Notes under the pieces: generated by a model
The model's input: only the letters and a program-made list of their open reading frames with translations
What the model was told of the DNA's origin: nothing
The model's database searches: none
Part shown: positions 8,910-20,500 of the stretch, piece by piece
How positions within the stretch are numbered: the stretch's first letter is position 1
Layout of the letters: every line of letters starts with the position of its first letter
Source: Datnioides undecimradiatus
Lineage: Eukaryota; Chordata; Actinopteri; Lobotiformes; Datnioididae
DNA: 64,000 nt
NCBI GenBank assembly: GCA_008933995.1
Contig: WARS01000033.1
Location: 64,501-128,500, forward strand
Direction: 5' to 3'
Position numbers and translations under genes: made by a program

Positions 8910-11857
8910 CTAGCTGTAAGCTTTGTCAAACAAGAAGGTTTTAAGCTTTACTTTAAAAGTAGAGAGGGTGTCTGCCTCTCGGACCCAGACTGGCAGCTGG
9001 TTCCACAGGAGAGGAGCCTGAGAGCTAAAGGCTCGGCCTCCCATTCTACTTTTGGAGATTCTGGGAACCACAAGCAAACCTGCACTCTGGGAGCGAAGTG
9101 ATCTGTTGGGGTAATAGGGACTTAGCATCTCATTGAAGTACAATGAGCTTGGCCATTAAGGGCCTTGTAGGTAAGGAGAAGGACTTTAAAATCTATTCTG
9201 GACTTTACAGGGAGCCAATGAAGAGAAGCTAAAACTGGAGAAATATGATCTATCTTGCTAATTCCCATCAGAACCCTTGCAGCAGCATTTTGGATGAGCT
9301 GGAGGCCTCGCAGTGAGCTAGTCAGACAACCCGACAACAAGGAATTACAATAGTCCAGCCTTGAGGTAACAAATGCGTGGACTAGCTTTTCGGCGTCACT
9401 TTTGGACAGGATAGTCATAATCTTAGCTATGTTGCGCAAGTGAAAGAAGGCAGTCCTAGTGACCTGCCTAATATGGGACTGATAGGACATATCCTGGCCA
9501 AATATGACTCCCAGGTTCCTCACGGTAGAACTGGAGGCCAGGGTAACACCATCCAAAGTGACTGCGCGGTCAGATAACCAGTCTCTGAGGTGTTTAGGCC
9601 CAAACAAAATCACCTCAGTTTTGTCTGTATTTAGAAGCAGAAAATTATAAGTCATCCAGGCCTTAATGTCTGTCAGACATGTCTGAAGTCTGACTAATTG
9701 ATCTGTTTCTTCCGGCTTCATAGATAAATATAGCTGTGTATCGTCCACGTAGCAGTGGAAATTTATGTTGTGCTTCCTAATAATATTGCCTAGGGGAAGC
9801 ATGTATAGGGAGAACAACAATGGTCCAAGCACAGAACCCTGTGAAACTCCATGATTAACCTTTGTGTGCACGGACGAGTCGTTATTAACATGGACAAACT
9901 GGAATCTGTCGGATAGATAAGATTTAAACCAGCTTAGTGCTGTTCCTTTAATGCCAATGACATGTTCTAGTCTCTGTAGTAGGACATTGTGATCAATGGT
10001 GTCAAATGCAGCACTGAGGTCTAGCAGGACAAGTAAAGAGATGAGGCCATTGTCAGATGCTATTAGGAGGTCGTTGCTAACCTTAACCAATGCTGTTTCT
10101 GTGCTGTGGTTTATTCTAAATCCTGACTGAAATGCTTCAAATAAACTGCTCCTCTGCAGGTGATCACATAACTGATCAGCCATGGCCTTTTCAAGGATTT
10201 CAGAAATAAAGGGGAGGTTGGATATTGGTCTATAGTGCACTAAAACACCAGGGTCAAGAGAAGGCTTTTTGAGTAAAGGTTTGATGACAGCAACCTTAAA
10301 CGCCTGTGGAACATAACCTGTTAGTAATGACAGATTGATCTGGTCTAATATAAAAGTGCCAATCAGGGGCAAAACATCTTTGAGAAGACGAGTTGGGATG
10401 GGGTCCAAAAGACAGGTTGAGGGTTTGGATCTAATGATTGTTGAGGACAGTTCAGTGAGATCTATAGGAGAGAAATGGTCTAGAGATAAATTAGGGCCTG
10501 CAGACATTTCAGGGGCCGCTGCAGTTGACACACATGGATCTCTAACAGTTGAAGAGAGTGCGTAATGAATTCTTTTTCTAATATCTATGATTTTACTAGT
10601 AAAGAAATTCATAAAGTCATTGCTGCTGAGAGCTGAGGGAATAGTTGGCTCAACAGAGCTGTGACTCTTTGTCAGCCTGGCTACAGTGCTGAACAGAAAC
10701 CTGGGGTTATTCTTATTTTCCTCTATTAATTTGGAATAATAGGCAGTTCTTGCCTTACGCAGGGCTGATTTGTATGTTATAATACTATCTTTCCAGGAAA
10801 GGTGAAATTCTTCTATATTAGTGGATTGCCACTTCCTCTCTAATTTTCGTGCAGACTGTCCTCTGCTTGATGGCTTTCTTATTCTGTTTTATAGGGGCCA
10901 CATTATTCACAACAAGATAATCTATATGTGCTGGACTAGTAGTTAGGCTGCTACCCTCTGTTGTAGTGGCATGTGGCATAGAAGCCAAAAGAGACGGAAT
11001 AATCTCCTTAAATTTGGAAACAGCATTATCAGAGAGACACCGACTGAGGGTAGTTTCCCTCCCAAATGCTGAGAAGTTCATAATTGTGAACTGAAATGTT
11101 ATTAAAAAATGGTCAGATAAAAGAGGGTTCTGGGGAAACACTATTAAATGTTCAGTTTCTAAGCCATATGTCTAAACCAGATCGCGGGTGTGATTAAAGC
11201 AGTGAGTTGGTTTGTTAACGTTTTGAGAAAAACCAATTGAGTCTAATACTGAGTTAAATGCATTCCTAAGGCTGTCATTGGTGTCATCTACATGAATGTT
11301 GAAGTCACCCACTATGAGTACTTTATCTGAGCTGAGCACTAGTTGAGATAAGAAGTCAGGGAATTCAGATAAAAACTCTGAATACAGTAAGCAGCAAGCG
11401 GACGATACACAACCACAAACAGAACTGGTTTCTCTGACCTATCATTAGGGTGGCAGAGACTGAGAGTGAGGGACTCAAACGTTTTAAACCCAGGCTTAGG
11501 TCTGGGATTGATTAATAAACCTGAGTGGTAGATCGCTGCCACTCCTCCTCCTCGGCCTGTGCTTTGAGGAATATGGTGATTAATGTGACTGGCAGGGGTC
11601 GACTCATTTAAACTAACGTATTCTTCTTCCTGCAGCCAGGTCTCAGTAAGACAAAATAAATCAATGCAATGATCGGTAATCAAATCATTTACTAACAGGG
11701 ATTTAGACGAGAGAAATCTGATATTTAATAATCCACATTTTATTGTGGTGTGTTTAGGTCCAGATAACTTGGTGGTATTAATTCTTGTGAGGTTTTTATG
11801 AATAATACCTCTTGAATTTTTTGCCCCAGGTAGTTTGGGTGGACGAGGGACAGACAC
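8910..11857 (-). pseudogene. LINE ORF2: APE endonuclease and reverse transcriptase, frameshifted
   Basis: The 5' part (11857-11339) holds endonuclease motifs [26 protein letters not shown] and VVVYRP. A frame change follows, with VGDFNIHVDD readable near 11297-11325 and SDHFLITF near 11110. The reverse transcriptase is open for 496 codons (10612-9122), with [34 protein letters not shown], the catalytic YVDD box (residues 288-291 of that frame), LNTDKTEV and LDYCNSLL. A last shift near 9130 leads to the C-terminal region AFSSQAPLLWNQLP and the stop at 8910. So the domain order is complete, but at least three breaks prevent a single product. The RT frame has stayed open over 1.5 kb, which suggests the copy is not very old. 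Confidence 0.92.
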
Positions 11858-11951
11858 AGTCTCTATAGGAAACTGGGGGTAGTGGTGATCATGGGAGGGT
11901 GACAGCTCTAAGGAAACTGCAGCTCTGCCGCCTGGTCTCTGCTCTGGTTTG

Positions 11952-12824
11952 TCAGGTTTTAATATAATTTGCTATATTTCTAGAAATGAGAGCTGCTCCA
12001 TCCAAAGTAGGATGAATACCGTCTCTCCTAATGAGACCAGGTTTTCCCCAAAATGGTTTCCAATTATCTATAAAGGCCACGTCGTTTGCTGGACACCACC
12101 TCGACAGCCAGCGATGGAATGACGACATGCGGCTAAATTTGTGATTGGGCATAGGTCCAGAGAAAACTCCGACATTGTTTTAGCAAACTTACGCACCGAC
12201 TCAGTGTTAATTTTGGTGACCTCCGACTGCCGTAACCGGATGTCATTTCCGCCGACATGAATAACAATTTTATTGAATCTACGTTTATCCTTAGTCAGCA
12301 GTTTCAGACAGGATTCAACGTCGCCCGCTCTGGCCCCGGGGATGCATTTAACTGTGGTCGCCGGCGTCTCCAACTTCACATTGCGCAAAATAGAGCTGCC
12401 AATAACCAGAGTCTTTCCGTCAGCGGGTGTGTCGCTGAGTGGGGAAAATCTGTTGGAAACGTGAAGCGGTTGGTGGTGAACCGTGGGCCGTTGTTTCGGG
12501 CTACGTTTCCTTCGGACTGCCACCCAGGCTTCCCGGCTGCTCGGGAGCTGCTGGGGGACGGCTAACAGGAGCTACCCTGGGACCGCTAGCGAAGGCTACG
12601 CTGGGCAGGTCCGCACCGGCTAATGGGGACTGGCTAGCTAACGCTACAGGGGGGCTTTCAGTGATGCGGAGCCGTGCCTCCACTTCCTTAAGCCTCGCCT
12701 CCAAAGTTATAAGAGTGCTACATTTACTACACATGTCATTATCATTAAAGGAGGTCGAGGAGTAACTATACATCCCGCACACAGAGCAAAACAAAGGAAA
12801 AGCAGGGGAAGAGAGAGCAGCCAT
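11952..12824 (-). pseudogene. LINE ORF1: Cys-rich zinc-ribbon-like N-terminus plus SGNH esterase domain, frameshifted
   Basis: The frame starts at the ATG at 12824 with a paired-cysteine segment (FCSVCG and MCSKCS) and a short acidic/basic helix (LEARLKEVEARLRI). A frameshift near 12525 moves the reading to a second frame, which carries an SGNH hydrolase domain: VIGSSILRN (block I), HVGGNDIR (block III) and, after another shift near 12150, [11 protein letters not shown] (block V). The product ends with a TAA near 11952. Esterase-type ORF1 proteins are known from CR1/L2 LINEs and are thought to act in the RNP, although the substrate is not settled. With at least two frameshifts this copy cannot make the full protein. 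Confidence 0.85.
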
Positions 12825-12867
12825 TGCTAGTGATCGAACAAGCTAACCATTTTTTATTTTGATATTC

Positions 12868-14434
12868 TTAACTATAGTAACATCTGCGGTGTTATGGGAC
12901 AATTTTGACCCATATATATTTACTTGAAGAAAAGGCAAAAAAGTAGGTTTTTTTTCAAGAATAGAGCTTAAATACAAATACAAAATGAAAAGCAGAACAA
13001 GTAATAATATAAAATGTAGATTTGCAAGGTCAAACAAATAACAGCCAATCAAGCAAATAAGACTAATAGAAATCAAGTTTAGATGCATGTGTGGCAAACA
13101 GTGACACTAGTGTAGTAAACTTTTAGTGTTATTTGCAGAGATATTTTTTGCAGTAGAATCACAATATGTTTGTCTTTCTGTGCTAATTGCTAGGGCAGAC
13201 CTGACACCTCCTTCTTTTAGAATCAGGTGGCCACAGTGGGGTTGTGGCTGTGGCTGTGCTAGTTGATGTTGAGGCAGGGCTGGCTGAGGAGGATGCTGGT
13301 GCTGATGCTCTTTTTGTTACTGATGGCATTGGACAGAGCCCCATGTGAGCTCTGCAGCTGCCTGACCAAGGGTGTAGTGGCTGGGTATCGGGGCACCCGT
13401 TCCCCTTACTCAATGTGTGCCTTTGGTTGAACATTAGTAGAAGGAGCTGCACCCATCTCTCCCAGACATCCCCGATGGGAGCAAGCTGATCAGATTTTGC
13501 TCTAGTATCTCTGTTGTCAAATCTGAGGACTCTTGATATCATTCAAAAAGTCTGAAGTGACATCGTTGCCCGGAAAATTTCTGCCTGTCAACATGTCTCG
13601 TGTGGCCTCATTGCTGGATCTGTATGCTCCAGCAAGAAGAAGAACACCAATATAACCATCCAGGTATTCCTCATCAATGTCATTCCACATGTCGTCGTGG
13701 ACTTCTTTTCCTTCAAGGTTTGTTGTAGCAATGATGACTTTTTTTTTTGTGACATGTGGTGATGTCACTTACTCTTGTCACAGCAAACCTTGTGATCACA
13801 GGGGTCATGTTGATGACATTTGCAGCAGCTGCCCTGCCATGTAAGTCAGGAGATACTGAACTCCAACAGATGTTACCACTTTTGGATTTGAATGTTTCAG
13901 CAGGAGCGGGAGCAGCTTCAGCACCAGTGACCGACTCATCAGACTCATCAGATGTGTCTGTGTCTTCTGGTTGATACTCTACATCGTCTTCCTCATGTCA
14001 AACACGTCATGTCTGTACGTGTCCGTCTTTGTTTGTTTGTTTTGTAAATTCAGGGAAAGAGACAAATGGGCAAAGAGAGAAGCCCCTAACTAAAACTCGG
14101 GGTTGGGAGAGGTGCTGGATGTCAGTGGGGTGTTGGCTGACAGTGTTAGTGAGCTGACAGTGTGTTTATGACTTCAGTTTTGGCACTAATTATTGTTTTT
14201 TAATCTTATATTATAACTGGGTCAAAACCGACCCTAACAACACAAAGGTCATAATTTTCACCAGAGCATTTTAAAATTTAGTGAAATTGATTTTTTTTTG
14301 TTTTATTTTGTTTAAATAGAGGTTCCTGACAAAGTCAAAAAGCCTCAATGCGATAAATCAATTTATGTGGTACTTTTTTGCATTTAAAACCTTAAAACGG
14401 GTCGGTTCCGACCCTAACACAAGAGGAGGGTTCC
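12868..14434 (-). mobile_element. piggyBac DNA transposon, internally deleted
   Basis: The left end begins at a TTAA (12868-12871), followed by TGTTATGGGACAATTTTGAC (from 12890). The right end carries GGGTCGGTTCCGACCC (14399-14414) and then CACAAGAGGAGGGTT. A related GGGTC...GACCC palindrome lies at 14219-14234. The expected right TTAA appears decayed to TTCC (14431-14434). These GGGTCnnnGACCC-type ends and TTAA target are typical of fish piggyBac elements. The transposase remnant inside is on the minus strand. Confidence 0.8.
13183..13997 (-). pseudogene. piggyBac transposase remnant (PGBD-like)
   Basis: Reading the minus strand from about 13997, an acidic N-terminus (EEDDVEYQPED, then repeated Asp/Ser) leads to FKSKSGNICWSSVSPDLHGR, the conserved start of the DDE_Tnp_1_7 domain. 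IDEEYLDGYIGVLLLAGAYR follows. After a frameshift near 13530 come RVLRFDNRDTRAKSDQLAPI and GDVWERWVQL. The frame then jumps to the C-terminal KRRRCQVCPSN, the beginning of the Cys-rich DNA-binding domain. The catalytic Asp triad region, several hundred residues, is missing between these pieces, so this is a deleted and frameshifted copy. Similarity was judged by eye against the general piggyBac pattern. Confidence 0.85.
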
Positions 14435-17089
14435 CTGTATTATACACTATGTGGCCACATTTGACCTGTGCTGAGTTTCATGTCTCGGACACTAGATGGC
14501 AGACAAAGCTCAGGTATCTTTATGGATGACTAAGGTCGCTAAATGACCTCACAGGACTGAAGTGGGAGGATCATGTCAACATTTAGCCTGTGTTCTGTTT
14601 TTTTTCCCAGAGCAGTTCATTGACAGTGAGTGTGGCGGGAGTGTAAACTTCATTTCCCTCTGATCGCATGAGATTTACTGCTTCAGCGTGTTAGATGTCA
14701 CAATAACAGAGCTGGTGAGCGGTGGGCGGCCTGCTGACAGCTCATTCATCATCAGCTGAGTCAGTGGCGGCGCAGTCACCCGAGTGGCTGGCCTGCATCA
14801 ATTTCAGATTTTGGAATCAAAATACGTGAAAATGAAGGAGTCAGCGTTATAGTCGCTCCATGCACACACAGAAACACGCAACATACAAGGACAGATACAT
14901 GTGGATAGTGACATGGTATTAGTATAACTGAGAAATGGTGTTGACATGTCATATGTCATTTGAAATACACTGACCAGTACACAGATGTTTAATCTCACTG
15001 ACAACCTCAAGCCCCCTCATCATCAAAGCAGAACTGCAGCCTTCAAACCACTGGTATTGTTTTGGTAAAAATCAGTTTGCCCTTTCCACAGAGGTGAACC
15101 TTTCCATTAAAGTGCAGTGGCATTACATAAAGGCAGAGGAGCTCATAATATAACCTTTTGCTTCCACCTTTTATTTATCTGTTTATTTATTTTGGGTTGA
15201 AACACAGCCGTAATCCTCTTTTGGAGCATCAGACGACCAGCAGGGTTAGCCAAACTACATTTAAACACTGTAGTTAGTGCACGTCCACAGCAGCGCATGG
15301 GTTTCAGCTATGTTATTATTTATTGTGTCAGTGTTTCCCTCAAAGTGCCGGTCAGATGCAGTCTGAGGCTTCATTTCGAGCCAGGCAGGGCTTTGTGCTC
15401 TCACCCCTTTTTAAGATTCAGTTCTCTTAATCAGCATTCTTATGATGCTTTCTGCATTGCACCCAGGTGCAGATCATATAATTGAGGGGTGGAGGACAGA
15501 GCGAAATGAAGAGGTGGTGCTTTTAATTTTTGGCTGTAAACAGTTTGAGTTGGCCTCGGCTCTGCTAAGCCTCTTTTGGTCCCTCAGTGGATAAGTGGCT
15601 TATAGTACTGGCTTCACTTGCCCTGCTGCCATTGTAGTAATGGTGATGTATCATGTTACGTGACAAGCCAGGCATGCATTCAATATCACACACACTTCAA
15701 ACAGAGACACGTGCCGGCTGCCTGTTACGGGATGACAGTTCTTACTGATGCACAGGATCAGTCCTGAGGGATGACATTGTCTGTCAAAGTTCCGCATTTT
15801 ATCCTCAACAGCGCAAACTCCACCTCCACCTGCTCACACACCAACATGCACTCACACATCAACACACATGAATCATACAGCTGGTGTCAGGGGGGGGCCC
15901 ACCTGCAGCCGAACAGCCAGTCCTGTCCATGTGTCTGACCCACTTTCCTGTTTGTTTGCTCTTTGCTGGGAAAGAGCCTGAAAATGATCATGACTTTACG
16001 CACTTGCACCGATATTTCTGAAATCCAGTGGATTTGAATGGCACCAAGCAGGAATGGATTTTTTTTCTTGATTCTTGTAAACAGATGAGAGAGATGCAGT
16101 TTTTCCCTTTGACCCATCCTCCTGCTAAATACTCTTACCAATGGCATTTTCAGTAGCACTGTACAGTTTTATGATTTCATTTGGTGGAAATGATGTCCTC
16201 ACTGTCTTGAGCTTAACTAGCCCTTTAACTAGTCCCTTAAAAATGTTAATGTTGTTAATTTAATTTGTGGGTGAAGTTGGTGAAAATGGACTTCAACCTT
16301 TTTGGCAAAGAATGCAAATGAATAGTTGGATGCATTTACTTACGTAGAAACAGCTACTGCCTTAAACTAACACTCTCATCATCAGTGTAGTAATACAGCA
16401 AAGGTTATATTCTGATTTTATACTGCAAACTACACTCCATAAGAGAATTTATACAGACTTTATGCAGCAACTAGATCATTTTTGTTGTATGAGTGTAGCA
16501 TGGCTTTAAATATAATCTAGGATTCCTGTAGTTATTTAAAAAAAAAACCCACACACGCAGCCAATTTAACATGCTGATTTTGTAATATTTTCAGTCTAAT
16601 TTGGTCCCAGCTCCACTTCCCAGACAGAAACACACAGCTGAAGAGCCAACTCTGTTGTCAGGGGCAACCTGTACGTGCTACGTCCCACAAGTAGCGTCAA
16701 TTATTGCCTTGAGGTGCCGTGGGAAATCACAGTTTCCTAAACAGAGCGCTCACGAAGGACGCAGATGTTTCTAATGTAGCGTGGCATGCGGATGTGAACG
16801 TGACATGCAGACGCTGCGTGTATTAATCAAATATTTCATGTCCTTCATAACCTGGGAGAATGTATTCTCACTTATAGGCAGTTAATTTAAAAAAAAACAA
16901 AACCCAAAACGCTAGCAAAACACAACCAACCCCCAAAATACAGTCGTACATTATCTTGGCTTTGTAATGATATATTACCAAAATATCCTGTAATTTATGC
17001 AAATTTAGTCCCTTGTGACCTGTTTTTATGTCAAATGTTCCTCATGTAATTACAGACTTGGCATCCTTAAATTAAAAGATTTGATTTTC
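14435..17089. other. Intergenic between piggyBac and the enah promoter
   Basis: 2.6 kb of AT-rich, apparently noncoding DNA. Short frames show no domain. No repeat family recognised. Confidence 0.5.
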
Positions 17090-17535
17090 AGTCGTGTAGC
17101 CGGGAAAGTTCAAAGTAGGAGCTTATCGCGTGTCCCTGAATGCAGCACGTGTTGCAGCCAGCAGGCAGCGGCAGCACACCGGTACCCAAGCGGCACAGCG
17201 CCGCATCACACCGACCCAAGTGCGTCAGAGAAAGCCCGAGAAACGCGACAACTGTCCACTTTCCTCTCAGTGACTCATCGCCACCAGCGGAGCCGCGATG
17301 CTCTAGATCATGTAGGAATCGACTGTTTCGTTTTTTTAATCCCAGTTTTCTTTTTTTGGTACTTTTTTTTTTACCGGATTGCCTGCAAACTGTGAAGCCT
17401 CTTGTCACGTCGCTCGGAGTCTCATTCATCTGGTCGCCTGTAGCCTTGAACCGAGCGGTGAACTTTTGGGGAAACTCACCCGTCGTCGACACCTAAGGGA
17501 GTTTGTGATACGTTTAGCTTGACGACACTTTCGTC
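17090..17535 (+). promoter_or_regulatory. enah: CpG-rich promoter and 5'UTR of enah
   Basis: Composition changes sharply near 17090 from AT-rich to CpG-rich (CGCGTG, GCGCCGC, GAAACGCGAC and similar), and stays so to about 17760. This region precedes the short coding exon and is the likely CpG-island promoter with the 5'UTR. The exact start site is not visible. Long frames across it on either strand reflect GC content, not genes. Confidence 0.65.
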
Positions 17536-17540
17536 ATGAG
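17536..17540 (+). CDS. enah: First coding exon of enah (Mena, Ena/VASP family), 5 nt
   Basis: ATGAG is followed by GTAAGAAG, a strong donor. The exon would encode Met and two thirds of Ser, in agreement with Ena/VASP proteins that begin MSEQ and have a tiny first coding exon ending in phase 2. Position and strand fit the conserved neighbourhood: enah lies head-to-head with srp9 in vertebrates. The next exon, which would open the EVH1 domain (consensus EQSICQARA), is not found up to 64000. The protein promotes actin filament elongation at lamellipodia and filopodia by antagonising capping. The call rests on synteny, phase and promoter character, since five bases carry no similarity by themselves. 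Confidence 0.65.
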
Positions 17541-20500
17541 GTAAGAAGCCCCTCGTTATCTTAAATATGAGCTGCTGTTGTAGGAAGAGTGGCTGCTCGG
17601 TGGGCGACAGAACACGTTGAAAGTGAATGAGTTGAAGCGGCGCGCGGCGCAGAGCTTGGAGCGCGAGACAAACTACAACTGAAATATTATCTAAACGTGT
17701 TGCTTTGAGACGTCACAGACAGCAAAGCTCTACGCGCCGCGTACCTGCAGTGCTGTGTTAGCCTTATATTAAAGGGTGAATGTTGTCAGTATAGCAGCTT
17801 CATGGCACCGACAACCCCCGTTCAGCGTTCCCTCTCAGTTTATGCTGCATTTGTGGACGTGCATGGGTTTGGAATGGCGCTCGCTCATTCCCGCTGCTAC
17901 TCCCACACTGCATAAGAGGGGATTATCTCCGAGCGCTGGGTGATAGGGTGGCGTTCATTTGGTGCACAGCTCGCGCACTTTTGTCAGCCACGGGGACTGT
18001 CACTGCTTCAGATGCCCACGAACGTCTACCAACATGGAAGCAGAAGCCCAGCTCTGCGCTTCTGCAGAAGGAGAAGACATGCAACACACACACACACACA
18101 CACACTCTCACTCACTCAAGACACTTCATGACACATGTTGGTAGGGTGTTGTGTTAGCGGCTGCACACCTTTTTAGACCAAGGGTGACAGTCTACCTATT
18201 GGTTATGGGTGCACCCATGAGTACACTGGTCTCGAAGCCTGGCTCAGATGTTCAGTGTGTGGAGATGCACAGTGTGTGTGTGGCTGTTGTGTAACATAGA
18301 TGGAGTCTTTGTCTCCCAGTGAAGATGATGTTTGCTGAGCTGAGTGTGCTTAAACACAGCTAACCATTGATCATTACTGCTAATCAAAATGTTGATATCT
18401 GGCATCTGTGTTTGTTTCCTCCTCGTTGTCTTTGTGGTGGACTGTCATGACACGTTTCCGGTTGCTTTCTCTTTCTTGGCACTCTAAATCCAACATTACC
18501 GATGCACGCTGCAAAGACATTCAAGTCCCTAAAGTGTCTCTGACAGCCTCTCACTTCAGAACCTATACTGTTGCTGCCACCTTAGCTTCGAGCTCAAGAC
18601 GTGGCCTTGCGTATCCAGGACAACACGCTTGACAGCTGGGCGCAGAGATGGTTTTGGGCTGTTTCTGTCAAGCCTTAAAAGGCGCCTGGGGCTGATGATG
18701 AGGCAAAAAGTTCTGGTTTTCCTCGATTCTGATCTAACGCGTTAATGTGTAAGATCACAGCAGTGCTTTTGTCAGATGGTTCCTTCTCCCTCTGTGCTGT
18801 GAGTGATGCTCTGCTCCATGCAGAGAAAGTTCAAATGCCAAAACAACTTCCATGGAAAAGTGTGCCCTTGATTTTTTTTTGTTTGTTTGTTTCTGTTGTC
18901 TTTTTTCTATCCATGATCTAACTTTGTGTGTTAGTGTGAGACACGCAGTGTGGATGAGGCCTGCCCCCTTTAAGAAAGCCCCTAATTAGATCCAGCTGTT
19001 GGAATCTCTCTGTAGGCCAAAATGTGGTTAACAATGGCTTTGGTTGTTTCAAAGAGCCGCATGTTGTGCATGTATGTCCCAGAATGGAAACCGCTAACTT
19101 TTCATCCCTCTCATTTTTTCCCCTCCTCTTCCTCATACTTCTTAACAACTTTTTCATTAGTTGCTTCTGAGCTCTTTTTGTCTTGGAGGATGTTCGTCCT
19201 CAAACGGGCTGAACGTCGCCAAACCATCGCTGGCAGCAAACGGGGATAAAGACGTGCTTACCCGTTGTTCGCCAGACTGTGTTGTAGCTGAGCACAAGTT
19301 GTTTTCCCTGTTGTTCAAAGGAAATAATGTGTGTCCAGAGGGGAGGTATTGATGTGTCTGTGGGGTGCAACAGGTGTGTGAATGAGTGAGTGGCGGCCCC
19401 AGCTGCGCACAGCTCACTCATGCAGCTGTGTGTTAGTGTGCAATAAGGTTGTGTCCGCAGTGACAACCCTCCCTTAATACCCCACTGTCTATTCAGCACA
19501 CGCTGCAGGACTCCAGCGCTCTCCTCTCACATATACATATATATATTTCTACAGTAGGACCAGCCAACTCGCTGACCTGTGACTGACACACCTTGTGCAG
19601 CTCCATTCCGCCCAAGTCCATTATTTCCCAGTAACAGCTGACTGAACCTTGAAAGCTCAGGGTCGTTCGTCTCGGACAGACCTTTCATGGTCGTGGTCCT
19701 TCAGCGATGACTCAGATTTTTTTGTTCTGCTGTTATGTCAGGAACAATAGATCTGTCTGGCAAGTTTGAGATGGATGTCAGGTTGCTTGCAGCCAATTAG
19801 AGCTGACAAGTGGTTTTTTTTTTTTAAAGCAATTTGAAAATCCAGCAGTAATAACTCAAATATGGTGGTTGGAGAACCATCTAGGCTTTGAAGTTTGGTG
19901 ACATCACTTCTTCCACCACAGTGCCTCCTACCTAACCTCTCCCTGAGCAGTAAAAACCTTTTAATGAGTAGAGGCTGTGATCGACAAACAGACTAAATCA
20001 ATGTCTGTATATTGACTAACACGGCAACAGATCTGTGTGTCCTCTGTCCATTGTATATTTACAGTGTAGTGTCAAATATGGCGCAAGTTGGACATGTGAT
20101 GCATTCAGTATTCACTAACTTGAATAAAACAGCAAGGGGCTATGTGCAGCAGTGGGGGCGGGGCTTCAGAGGAAGGCTTCTCAGGCTCTCTATGACACAA
20201 CTATGTCAGACCAAGGACCAAATGTGTAAGACTCTGTAGATTCACAGTTAAACCTGTGTGTGTATACAAACCCAGAACGTTCTGTCTTGGTGCACTGGAA
20301 TGAGCACCATGTCCAATACTAAAGTTCCCCTTTATAGCTCTTAAACCACCGTTTGCATGTCAATGCTTTTTCCTGCCCCACATCCATTTAGACATGTCAG
20401 CAAGACGGGAGGTAAAGAAGGAGCATCTGTTGCAGTCAGACTCTGTCTCAGATATTTAGTAGCATGTGACTGCTGGTTATATTCTGACTGTTAAGGTCAA

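Larger units (their letters stand above)
8302..12838 (-). mobile_element. L2/Maui-like (CR1 group) LINE, nearly full length, inactivated
   Basis: A 4.5-kb non-LTR retrotransposon lies on the minus strand. In its own 5' to 3' order it has ORF1 (from 12824), ORF2 with APE-type endonuclease and reverse transcriptase (11857-8910), and a 3'UTR of about 600 bases. It ends in the sequence CGCTATATAAATAAAATTG and a short (ATTGA)n tail (8302-8319) instead of poly(A), as in fish L2-type elements. Several frameshifts break both ORFs. The 5' limit is taken just upstream of the ORF1 ATG, and no target-site duplication could be defined. Confidence 0.92.

Noticed and set aside
17088-17496. Overlapping open frames of 118-134 codons on both strands across the enah promoter.
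   Set aside because: They lie in CpG-rich 5'UTR/promoter sequence, lack any domain, and occur on both strands at once, as expected from GC content.
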